64,000 nt of DNA from Cocos nucifera. Taxonomy: Eukaryota; Streptophyta; Magnoliopsida; Arecales; Arecaceae. The first letter of the stretch is position 1, and each line of letters opens with the position of its first letter. Shown piece after piece: positions 24,801 through 34,993 of this stretch. Location: positions 1 through 64,000 of the forward strand of contig QRFJ01001909.1 in assembly GCA_006176705.1 (NCBI GenBank), given 5' to 3'. Under the pieces are notes generated by a model. The model was not told the DNA's origin. It was given only the letters and a program-made list of their open reading frames with translations, and did no database searches. The position numbers and the translations under genes were made by a program.

Positions 24801-24897
24801 CAATGTGGCAGACCCACTTACAAAGCCGTTGGGACAACAAAAGATCGAAGCCCACCTTGAGAAGATGGGACTTAGACTTGTAGCCAATTGGCTTTAG
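21801..24897 (+). pseudogene. E4 pol (PR-IN-RT-RNase H), best-preserved Copia-A pol here
   Basis: Protease LDSGCCAHLC at about 21838 keeps DSG. In the integrase zinc finger the first His is Asn (WNLRLGH) and both Cys are lost (YESS). Stops: CAA to TAA near 22592, TAA at 22716-22718 (conserved Gln), CAG to TAG near 23091, CGA to TGA near 23158. The catalytic-type Glu after it (ISERRN) is present. RT spans 23400-24180 with SIYGLKQASRSWN intact and YVDDI at 23914-23928, but frameshifts near 23575 and 23945. RNase H shows YTDSD, TMEAEY and YCDNNGA. A frameshift near 24525 and one near 24780 precede the end at TAG 24895-24897. The polypurine tract begins 4 bases later, leaving no room for an env-like ORF. 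Confidence 0.9.
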
Positions 24898-24901
24898 GAT
24901 C

Positions 24902-24912
24902 AAGTGGGAGAT
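24902..24912 (+). other. E4 polypurine tract
   Basis: AAGTGGGAGAT immediately before the LTR TGTTAG. The Copia-B tract reads nearly the same. Confidence 0.85.
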
Positions 24913-26371
24913 TGTTAGATATATGTGCCCTAGAAGCCAGAATTGGCTGACACTTGTAATACACTTCTAGGGGCAAAATTATAATTTTGACTATAATCAA
25001 TAAAATTAATTATTTTCTATCACATATGTGTATTTAGTGTCTGTGATACATCCTTTGAGTTAATGGTAATGATAATTCATATTTTCAAGAGTTGAAAATT
25101 TAAGACATGAATAATCATTATTAACTCATAAAATGCTCCCGACCATAGGATCATCACGAGGATGGTGATTGATCCGGAAGGTTGGTGTACAATCGCTTCT
25201 CTTTAGTAGATGAGTCTTGAGTCTATGGTGTGGAGACACTGGAGTGAGAGTACAGGATACTCGTTAGAGAATGAGGGCACTGAGCGTGACCACCTCGAGT
25301 AGTCATTAGAAAGTCTACCTTCTCGTCAATGACTGACTCGATGCTGCAGTGGTGTGTCTGGTTCTTTGACCTGAGGAGCATCGATAGTTCACCTTGAGGG
25401 TGTTATAGTTTGACTACACCATAACTCAGTCTCCTAGCCATTTGGAAATCCTGAGGTGTATGTTGGCTATAGCATGTTCATTGTAGGAACTGGATTGCAT
25501 CAAGATGGAATCTATCTACCTCGGTGGTAGAGGAGTAGCCCTATGATGATCATGAGAATCAAGTCCAGAAGCCCATGGCCATGGCAGAGTGAAATAATAG
25601 AAAGAGTTTCTATTTAGGTTTTCACATCGGACTTGAATCGAATGATTACATCATATGATAGAAACTAGGGTTTGACGAGTTCACCTTAACCCTAATCTGA
25701 TCGGAGCTCAAGATAGAAGAACTTAATCACACAGGTAGCTGCACCAAGAGATTCACATTCAGCTCTGATGGGTTGCCACCATATACTGCTAGGTGTCACT
25801 GGTGGATTTTGGGAGCAATTAGAATGATTTAGATGATCGATCATTCTAGCTGTTCGAATCAGAAGAGTTCTGATCCATCGAAAGGAGTTTCGATGATGTC
25901 GATGATAGAGATCATGACATATCCCATTACCATACAGAACTGAACCTAACTGGGTCACACAAATAAGGGTTTGAATCTGGTGATCATCAATTGAACTGAT
26001 CCAGTTCAATTGATCTGAATGAGATTCAATTAGGTTCAAGAAAATCATGCTAGCACTCGATTGAACCTAACGTTCTTCTTTTACTATCACAAATAGTTGT
26101 CTTGACTGAGCCAAAGGAGTTTGTGCTCGATCAGAGGCCTTCACTTGGTCTGACTGAAGCCTATCTTGGTTAGAAAAGGGTTGTCTTATTTTGTAAGATA
26201 ATACCTACCATTTTTGGTCACCTGCCATTTCTTATCCTTTGACTTTGGTCAAAAGTTGACCTTTGAGTAGTCAAATATTGACCATTGACACTTTGACTTC
26301 TGTCCATGTGTCACGCACCAATTGGAGAGCTGGTGGGGGCTTGTCCCCCTACCAGAAACTGGCAAGGAGGA

Positions 26372-26399
26372 GGGCGCACGCCAAGGGTGGCGTGCGCCC
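26372..26399. other. GC-rich LTR stem-loop with inverted loop
   Basis: Arms GGGCGCACGCCA and TGGCGTGCGCCC pair perfectly (12 bp) around the 4-base loop AGGG, in otherwise AT-rich DNA about 210 bases upstream of the TATA box. In E1, E2, the middle LTR and the solo LTR the loop reads CCCT in the sense direction, so the centre is flipped in this copy. Confidence 0.75.
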
Positions 26400-26611
26400 A
26401 AGCTTGGGGCACCCAAATGTCCCAGTTGGATAGGGACTCCATCTCCTTATTAGATTCTGATTAGACTCCTCCTAAGAACCAACTTTGACTGGTCATAGGT
26501 GCCATCTAAGGATGAATCCAAGGGACTCTATTCCCACCAATCAGATTTAGATCTGATTTCACAAAGGGTTGTGATTGGTTGGGATGAAGAGGAGTTGGAT
26601 CACGCATAGTC

Positions 26612-26621
26612 TATAAATAAG
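26612..26621 (+). promoter_or_regulatory. E4 3' LTR TATA box
   Basis: TATAAATAAG, conserved among Copia-A LTRs. Confidence 0.65.
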
Positions 26622-27185
26622 TCCCTACGCCCAACTCAAAGGAGAGAATAATTCTCTACACCCCAAGGCTGCCTCTCTCTTCCTCCTCCATGCCAAGTTC
26701 ATCTTCTCCCTCTCCTCTCCATGTCCAAAGAAGTTTGGGATCTCAATTGGTGCAATCTAGGCGAGAGAAAGGTGATAGAAAGCTAGAAGGCTACGCTGCT
26801 GCAAAGGATAACTTCTGATCTTCGAAAGCTATTTTGAAGATCCTCCAAATCAGATTCAGATCTAATTTTTGGAGATGTGATAGAGAAGAAGAGGATCTCT
26901 AGATCTAGCCTGAGTGGATATCGGTAGAGGCCAGGCACTTGCGTGGCTAGATCCAGAACCTTCCGCTGCTTATAGGATCATCAATGGGTAATAGAATTAC
27001 CCTACATCAAGGTAAATTAAGTCTAATTTAATTTATCTATATTTTATTTTAGTTATTAGAATAATAAAAATTAGATCTAAAATATTCTAGATCTAATTCG
27101 GATCAAATAGAAAAGTTTTGAAATATATCTCTTGATCCGATCAGATCTGAATGAACCAGGTCTGGGATATCAGGATTTTCCTTCA

Positions 27186-28100
27186 TAGACATCTGTCTAT
27201 GGGTCGTGCATCCATTGGAGAGCAGATAGGAGTTTATCCCACTGTTAGAAAGAGGAAAGGAGGGGGCACATGCCTAGGGAGGCATGCGCCCAAGGATAAT
27301 GACATCTGGAGTCCCATACAAATGGGACTCTAGGTTGCTTCTTGGAATCAAACTAGGTGGTGCCAAGGACTCTGCTTTGACCAGTCTTGGCGCCACCTAA
27401 GGATTTGGGAGAGGGGCTTCCATCTGATTAGATCAAGTGATGTCATCCCACCAATTAAATTTAGATCTGATTGCACGAAGAAATGTGATTGGTCGAGATG
27501 ATGTGGCACTGCATGGCATAGTAGGATCTATATAAACCCTCTCTGCGCCAGGTTTAGAGAGGTTCTCCCATTGCCCATGCCACATAGCCATCTCCAACTC
27601 TCCTCCATGCCTACCTCTAATCCTCCCTCTCCTCTCCACGCCCAAGGGGCTTTGGACCTCAGTTTGGTGCAATCCAGACAAGAAAAAGGTGACAAGAAAA
27701 GAAGATGACAGCACTGCTGTAAGAGATAACATCGGATCTTCAAAAGTTATTTTGAAGACCTTTAAGATTAGATCAAGATCTAATCTTTGGAGGAAACATT
27801 AAGAAGATGGAGATATCCAAATCCTTCCCGAGTGGATATTGATAGAGGCCAGGCGATTGCGTGGCTACGTCCAAAACCTCAGTTAATCAGCAAGATCATC
27901 ACAGATAATAAGATTATCCAAGAACAAGATGTAAATTAAATCTGGTTTATTTTATTTTATTTTATTTTTTTAGATCTATCAAATTAGATCTAAAAGGTAT
28001 TAGATCTAATTTAGATCTAAGAGAAAAATTTTTGAAATATGTATCTTGGTCAAATCAGATTTGAACGAATCTGATCTGGGAAAATAGATTTTTTCCTTCA
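27186..28100 (+). repeat. Copia-A type II LTR, 3' part only
   Basis: Begins inside the LTR (compare 12807) and ends TTTTCCTTCA. Contains TATATAAA at 27529-27536 and a GC stem-loop near 27266-27292. It is joined on the left to the E4 LTR end and on the right to the E5 integrase in the opposite orientation. It is probably the remnant of an element inserted into E5. Confidence 0.85.
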
Positions 28101-29215
28101 GCCATATCTCATACGGTGTGGTAGAAACGATTTTAAAGAAAATCCTATTCAATAAGTAAATCACTATCATTAGACTATGTCCCAAAAGAAATTCAGGGTG
28201 GTTTGTGATGCTCATCATGGATTGGACCATATCTAATAAGGTTCGATTTCTCCGTTCTAAAATCTCATTGAGTTAAGACATTCCAAGTGGAGTCCATTAT
28301 GAGACTATGCCATTGTCTTTAAGATAAACGAGAAATTTCTGACTAAGGTATTCTCCACCTTGATCTAATCGAAGAACCTTAATGGGCTTTCTGGTTTGCT
28401 TTTCTACTTCAAGTCTGAATTTCTTGAATTTTTTAAAAACTTTAGACTTGTATCTCATTAAGTACATATACCCATACTATGATAGATCATCGATAAAGAT
28501 AATGAAATAGACATAATTACCTCTAATTGGCACATCAAATGGGCTGTACACATCTGTATGTATTAGGAAAAGTAGGTCTGTGGCCCTTTCTCCATATCCC
28601 ATAAAAAGGAGCTTGGTCATTTTGCCTTGAAGGCATGATTCACAAATCAGATATAACTTGAAAGTCAACAGACTTATAAGTCCAAATTTCTCAAATTTGT
28701 TAATCATGTCTTTGGCTATATGACCTAGCCTATGGTGCCATAGATACCTATCATTTAGATTATCCCTAGGTCGCTTAGATCCAACGGCATTCACGTTTTG
28801 CTTGAAATTTAACATATATACATCAATATTCAATTGATAGAGAACATTAATTAAGAAACCACTTGTAATTTTATTTATTTCAAAGAAAATAGTATAGTGG
28901 TCCTTAAGAAAGCTAATTACATAACTTTTCTGTAGTAAATAAGAAACAAAAATCAAATTTCTGCTTACTGTAGGCACAAAATAATAGTTCCTAAGTACTA
29001 AATCTAATCCTGATGATAGTAGAAGAGGATAGATTCCCATGGCCGCAACAGCAACTCTTGCTCCATTTTTAATGTGCAAGATCATCTCACCATCCCTCAG
29101 CCTCCTGCTCTCCTCAAAATCCTATATAGAAGTGCACAATTGAGCACTAGAACTAGAATCAAGCACCCAACTGGATGCAAAAAAAATTATTAGATTAGAT
29201 TCGATTACGAGCATA
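28101..29215 (-). pseudogene. E5 degenerate pol (PR, integrase)
   Basis: The protease near 29130-29190 reads LDSS (Gly lost). The open frame 28477-29085 holds the GAG-pre-integrase and integrase start, with the HHCC ligands intact (WHHRLGH and CESC), the only Copia-A copy here to keep both cysteines. It ends at a TAG in DDLS-RYG. Further stops: TAA at 28297-28299 and TAA at 28273-28275, the latter at the recurrent integrase Gln codon. The TTPYEIW motif lies near 28110. Confidence 0.85.
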
Positions 29216-30041
29216 CCTCTAGAAGGACCTGCCTCCTTCTTGCTCTTCAGGCTGGCCAGGTATAAAGGACAGTTTCACTTTCAATGGCCATTGGTGTTGT
29301 AGTGGAAACACTTTCTATTGTCCGCAACCTTCTTCTTTGGCTCTCCCTTCTTCCTTTTTCTACCTTCCACCTTCTGCTTCTTTGCGGACTTCTTCTTTTC
29401 AAAAAAAATTTTCTTGAAAAAAGTCTACTCCATAGCAAATACTAAGCCCTTGAACCTTTCAAAGAAAGTTCAGCAGTAACCAGCATATTCAATAGTTCAG
29501 CTAAGGTACATTATAGTTTATGCATATGAAAGTTCATGATGAACTAACCATATGCATCAGTTAGGGACTGCAAGATTACATCAATCTGCAAGTCTCTATC
29601 CATGATGAAATCAAGCTTCTCAAGCTCCTTGATCATCATCAAATAATGATCTTGGACCGACTGCCCATCATGCATTTGAGTCTTAAAATATCTAAAGGAG
29701 ACTTGATACTGAGCTGCACGACTCTACTCACCAAACAACTCTTGCAGGTGAGCCAATATTTGGTGGGTAATTCTAATGTCTTCATGTTGGCACTATAATT
29801 CATCTGACATTGAGCCCAACACGTAGTACTTAGTCTTGTCATCATCATCCATCCATGTTTCTAGAGATTCTCTCTATTCAGTAGTTAGATAGGCCGGTAA
29901 AGTAGGTGGGTCCTGATCCAATACATGAGACAGCATCTCGAAACCCAAAATGATGTTGTAGTTCCTAAGCCAGTCCTTAAAATTAGGTTTAGTCAATCTA
30001 TGGGTATCTAAAAGCTTGGCTAGAGGGTTGGACGCTGACAT
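29216..30041 (-). pseudogene. E5 degenerate gag
   Basis: Starts at ATG 30041 (MSASNPLAKLLDTHRL). Several stops and frameshifts. The zinc knuckle near 29275-29325 keeps the first Cys, but the second is Tyr and two Trp codons are stops. At the codon where E1, E3, E4 and E6 have TGA, E5 has AGA (29691-29693), so the shared TGA is not ancestral to all Copia-A. Confidence 0.83.
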
Positions 30042-31952
30042 TTTCCTATAAAAAGTCAAAACTTCTAGTTACATTTTGTTATTAGACTTGACCATTTATT
30101 TAGGAGTTTCATTTTTAAGTAAATTGGGCTCCCACTATTTAAATAGATCCCTACACATTCTTAGCAGATATGTGAAAATCTTTGTGATTATAGATTTTCA
30201 GTGGCTAGTGCGGTCCCATCGACTGGCTCACCACCTCACCTAATAGTTATTAGTGATGGATCAGCTAATAAGTGGATAACTCTTGTCCAATGATTCTCTA
30301 ATCATGGTGTACCCAAACTTGATCTCTAATTCATGAATCTTACCATATCCAAAATATTGATCTAATTCTTAATTAAATCAGATCCATCATTTGAATGAAT
30401 TGGATTCCTGATTGGATCCATCACCATATCCAAAATATTGAGCCAAACACATCCTCCAATGCCTAGTTTTTAATGCCTAATAGACATGGTTGCATCTTTT
30501 CAGTGCAACTGAACCACTATAACCAGTCGAGAACAATCAACCATGGCAAGGGTCCGGACATCTATCATGCTGGAAGACCTATGACTTAATATTTTTTTAG
30601 AAAAATTTAATTTAGTTCTCTTAAACTTGACTTGACTTAGTCAAAACAATTATGATTAACCTAGTGGCATGGATTAGCTCGAATCGTTAGCCATCTCAAA
30701 TCAAAATTGAGTCAATCCAATTAGTTAGGTAAGTGAGATTAGTAGGAGAAATATGCCATTAACTCATCGTGAATGCATTCAAATCGAGTAGCTTCCAATT
30801 AAAGACCACTGGTCATATCTACCAAACTTATCTTAGACACTGATTTGTCAAACAAGAACTAATCGGGTTATCCTACAATCCATGCTCAAACCATGGAGCT
30901 AAATTAGGTCTTGACTTGGTCGACCACATATAATTATGGGTCAACCTTGACCCAGACTTAATCCTATTGGACCGATTAATTCTAAGCACTCTTTGATCCC
31001 ACCTAACCAACTCTTGATTCAGTTTGATCAACCGCTTGACCAAATTGAGCTACCCATACCCAAATCCAACTTTATGAAAGTATCTTAGATCTAAAAAATC
31101 ATAATTATTAGACCTAATTTATTTTATAATCTTAATTTTTAATTAAGTTTGGGTTTAGAAACAAAACATATAAAAAAATTCTAGAATTTTAGGTTCTAGA
31201 ATTTTGCAGAAAAATAAGTTTTCGATTTCTGATTAAGGATAAATACGCAGCACCCCTACATACCGTAAGAGCAACCCATCGAATGAAAAGAGAGGATCTT
31301 TAAATCCTTCTTACTCTTATAAACAGATGGCCAAGGGGAATGCCATAATTAGAAAGAAACAACTACCCTATAAAACAACAAGATCTATAACATGTATCGT
31401 ATATAAAATTATAGATCTATCTATGCGTGCTTTATATATATTTCATGTATCAATAAGTAAATTAAATATGCATATTTTTAGATCTGATATATCTTATATA
31501 ATATTTAAAAAATAAAATTTTAATGATCCCATCAAATAAAATTTTATTCTAGACAATACATAGATCAATTCTATTCTAGACAATACATAGAATCAATTCT
31601 ATAACTAGTTTAAACATGCATCAATCATATCTTATATGAAAATTTAAAATTTTATTTGTTTTATTTTTAGATCTGATGATAACTATTATAACATAAAAAA
31701 ATAGAAACAAAAAGGATCTAAAAAAAATATATATATATCATATCAATAGAAAGTCATACTAGACTACGCATAGAATAATTCTACATACCTTGTCCAGTCA
31801 TGCATCTCATATATCATTGATATATATAAAAATTATAATATTTTAATTTTAGATCTGATCATATATGATGTGACATCTAAAATCTTTATTATCAAATCAT
31901 AGAATAAATTAAAAAATTAGATCTACGGTAAATCTGAAGAACCGTTAACCTA
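30042..31952 (-). other. E5 5' untranslated leader
   Basis: Leader of about 1.9 kb alignable with the E1, E3 and E6 leaders. Hairpins at 31587-31602 (ATAGAA/TTCTAT, loop TCAA) and 31771-31783 (TAGAA/TTCTA, loop TAA). The small open frame 31327-31515 inside it is not supported as a gene. Confidence 0.72.
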
Positions 31953-31964
31953 ACTTTGATACCA
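31953..31964 (-). other. E5 primer-binding site
   Basis: The minus strand reads TGGTATCAAAGT. The first 8 bases match the iMet site and the rest has decayed. Confidence 0.75.
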
Positions 31965-31966
31965 GT

Positions 31967-33625
31967 TAAAAAAAAATTTAATTTTTGCCGTAGGATCATT
32001 CAGATTAGATCAAATCTAAAGCAGATTTTTAAAAAAAATCTTATTTGATCTAATCCTAATGATTTGATATTAAAATAACATAAAATTAATAATAAATGGT
32101 AATAATAGTTGTTACCCGTCTAGGCTAAACTAGTATCCTGAAGATGATCCTAATGCTCCTAAGGTCTTAGACCAAGCCACACACATGCTTAGCCTCTACT
32201 GGAGTCCATTTAGGCTGAATTTAGACATGCTATCCTTTTGGATCTAATATCAAAAAATTAGATCTAAATCTGATTTGTAAAGCCTTCAAATCAACTTCAA
32301 AGGCAGCACACTATCTCTTGAGCTAGATAACCCTATCTCGATTTTTTCTTCAGTTTTCCCCAACATTTGATGGCTGAATATACACCAAACCTGGTGTGGA
32401 CATAGAGAAGGGAGGTAGGAGCTCTATAGTGGGCATGGGAAGGACTTTGCAGCAGCATGTGGGCGTGCAAGAGATATGGTGTATAGAGAATTAGGGCACA
32501 TGGGTTCTTATAGAGACCCCTTGCACCATCAAGTCTCCTAGGTGATCAAGCAACTTGTTTGCTTGATTACCAAGGACTCTAAGCTAAAAGCCCACATTCA
32601 CAACCTGATCTCTATTAGGTTTGGTTGCCCAAAAATTCTTCCTTTGTGGTGTCATGAATGGATAAGGAAGATTCCAGGGCCCCAAGGACTCTTCCCTCAA
32701 GAGTTTGATCCAAATCAAACTCTCATTTAACCCAATCTAGGCACCTCCATAAATCACCAAATTTGACAAAACCAAAGTATGACTCGAGCCCAATCTAATG
32801 TCCAAAATTCAGAGGAAAAGTATTCTTGGAGAATTGTCCAAGAGGCTCAGACCCTATGACCCTCAATTCTCTTAATTAGGTCATCTATTGGCTCTAGTCC
32901 AATTGCACTTCAGAATGGATTTATTTCTAGAATTAATTTGACTTGGACAAGTTCTTATAAGATAAAAATAAATCCATTCACAATCTAGAGATGTGTCAAA
33001 TCAAATTTAACTCAATCAAGATAGATCAGAAAAACTACAAAAAGAGAATGTCAGGCTTAATCTTGTGCTAGCACAATTTTCTTGAACCTAATTGAATCTA
33101 ATTCAAATCAATCAAACTGAGTTAGCCTAATTGATCACTTCTAGGCCTAAACCATTATTTGCATGACCTAATTAGGTTTATTTGTATGTAGTAATGGGAT
33201 ATATCATGACCTGTATCATCGACATCATCGAAACACCTTTCGATGGACCAGAACTTTTTTGGTTCACCCAAAAATGATCAATTCAAGACCTTCTAATTGC
33301 TCCAATTTTCCAGTACTCTTTAGCAGCATATGGCACACCCATTAAGAACTAGAAATGAACATCTCGGTATGCTACCTATGTGATTGGGTTCTTTTAATCT
33401 TGAAGCCTAATAAATTAGGATTAAGGTAAACCCATCAAACCCGACATCATCATATAATTAATCATTTGATTTAAGTCGATGTGAAACTATAATAGACAAC
33501 TACTTTTCTATTAATTCACACTGCCATGCCATGGGCTTAAGAACTCGATCTCATGATTATCAATAGGAACTACTCCTCATCTGTTGTGGTAGATAGATCT
33601 CCTAATTGGTGGCGTCCAATTTTTG
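31967..33625 (-). repeat. E5 5' LTR (divergent Copia-A), outer end missing
   Basis: Recognisable by blocks shared with other Copia-A LTRs, for example 33070-33250 and 33500-33600, but with many differences. TATA-like TATAAGAA on minus at 32505-32512. Homology fades near 33625, about 600 bases before a full LTR would end. Confidence 0.75.
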
Positions 33626-33696
33626 CAGTGGGGTCGTGGTGTATGTCGTGTATATCTATGTATCGCTGCAGGACAACCGCCCAGTGCCGAGTGGAG
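33626..33696. other. Unmatched sequence before assembly gap
   Basis: About 70 bases, more GC-rich than the neighbourhood and not clearly alignable to any LTR in the window. It ends at the N run and may be a low-quality contig end. Confidence 0.4.
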
Positions 33697-33721
33697 NNNN
33701 NNNNNNNNNNNNNNNNNNNNN
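33697..33721. other. Assembly gap, 25 N
   Basis: A run of exactly 25 N, the same length as the second gap, so a placeholder rather than a measured size. It separates the E5 LTR from the start of duplicated block copy 1. Confidence 0.98.
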
Positions 33722-33840
33722 TAATCAAATTTGAAACATCTTAGATCTGATCTGGATCAAAGAGAAAAATTTTTGAAATATATCTCTTGGTCTGATCAAA
33801 TCTGAACGAACCTGGCCCGGGAAATCAAGATTTTCCTTTA
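33722..33840 (+). repeat. Solo Copia-A LTR, 3' tail only
   Basis: Matches 54271-54389 base for base as far as I compared. Ends CCTTTA, followed by ATTAG (33841-33845), the target duplication seen in full in copy 2. The remainder is lost at the gap. Confidence 0.9.
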
Positions 33841-33845
33841 ATTAG

Positions 33846-34979
33846 ACCCTTAATCAACTCTCTTTGTGTGTGACCCATTGGGTTCCACATCTAACCAGTA
33901 GTGAGTCAGGGTGTGATTTGTCCTAATCTGGTTAGAACTCAATCAAACCGATTTAGGTCAAAACTAGACAACCCAATTTGACTAAATTTAGAACACTTTC
34001 TAATTTAATGATCAAATTAAAATTTTAACTTGATCAAACCTACAAGACATGATTGACGTCTAGCAACGTATCATGACTATTCAAAAGATGTGAAATTTTG
34101 ATGAAAATATCAAAAATATCCTTCAGTGAAAATTACCATGCAACTAGATCCTTCGATCTCCCTACATCCTGAATATGACTCTGGGTATGGAAAATATGTC
34201 AATCCCAATATCATATTCATTTCTCTTTCAATCTTATGATAATGATTCATTTAATGAAACATTAGAAACCATTTCTAATTTTCATCATGCTTTGATCAAA
34301 GTCTTCCTGAATCATTCATTTGTTTGAAGCAGGTAGGATGCTATTTTCCTCTTACCAGGAGAGATCGATTCCATGTTAACCTACTCACAACCTTCATATA
34401 TATAATCTACCATATCCTAGATCATCCCGTACATAACTGAGTCATGAATGAGTATGAACCAAAATATGGATTTATATATATAAGATTCTATGGTAGTTTT
34501 CAGGTCAAAGGATTACATGCACAAATTCCACTATGAGAACCATCTATTGACATGTAGATAAGACTCCATTAGATATTCTCAATTTGGATCAATTCAGTGA
34601 ACTCATTCTCTAATGAGCACCCACATTCTTGTATTAGTGTCATACACAAGTTATTGTGAGATCAATCATCCTCTCAATCGAGCATACAAAGAATGTGCTA
34701 GTCTTACCGAAAAATATTGATCCCTAACTCAATGTCCCATCGACTAGGAATATTTAAATTAGGGATTTTAAGATTTTAGGTCTCACTAGTATGATCTCAT
34801 CATAATCCTAAAATCATAGTCCTAATTTATAGGGTTCATCATAATCTTAAATAAATAATAAGACACTGCATATGATGAAATAAATGCCTTTATTTATTTA
34901 TTAAAAATGTCATTACATGAGTTCTGGAAGACAAAGAACAGCCCAAAAAATAAATTGGCTTGAGGGCATATTCCTTTCA
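33846..34979 (-). repeat. B1 3' LTR, partial (1134 bp)
   Basis: The sense start TGAAAGGAAT is at 34979. It matches 41360-42484 of the 5' LTR. The sense 3' half (equivalent to 40019-41359) is absent because the solo LTR insertion and the gap interrupt it. Confidence 0.92.
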
Positions 34980-34990
34980 ATCTCCCACTT
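34980..34990 (-). other. B1 polypurine tract
   Basis: The minus strand reads AAGTGGGAGAT directly before the 3' LTR. Identical in kind to the Copia-A tract. Confidence 0.85.
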
Positions 34991-34993
34991 GCA

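Larger units (their letters stand above)
11431..27185 (+). mobile_element. Tandem Copia-A array E3-E4 (LTR-int-LTR-int-LTR)
   Basis: Three same-orientation LTRs (11431-13819, 19650-20966, 24913-27185) separate two internal regions: E3 (13820-19649, complete from primer-binding site to polypurine tract) and E4 (20967-24912, lacking primer-binding site, leader and gag start). The flanks CAGTC (left) and TAGAC (right) do not form a target duplication. The array therefore probably arose by recombination between related elements, not by one insertion. The first LTR is type II and the other two are type I. Confidence 0.85.
24913..27185 (+). repeat. E4 3' LTR (Copia-A type I), 2273 bp
   Basis: Full-length, TGTTAGATATATG to TTCCTTCA. 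TATA-like box at 26612-26621. The minus-strand frame 25692-26048 (118 codons) is the longest copy of the antisense LTR ORF. The right end abuts the middle of a type II LTR with no primer-binding site. Confidence 0.93.
28101..33625 (-). mobile_element. Copia-A element E5, 3'-truncated, divergent
   Basis: Minus-strand element with a degraded 5' LTR (31967-33625), primer-binding site, leader, gag, protease and integrase up to about the integrase C-terminal part. It is cut at 28101 by the 27186-28100 LTR fragment; the RT, RNase H and 3' LTR are not found nearby. It is more diverged from E1/E3/E4/E6 than they are from each other. Confidence 0.87.

Noticed and set aside
24898..24912. An env-like third ORF after RNase H, as in SIRE-type copia elements
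   Set aside because: Only a few bases separate the pol stop from the polypurine tract in E3, E4, B1 and B2, so there is no room.
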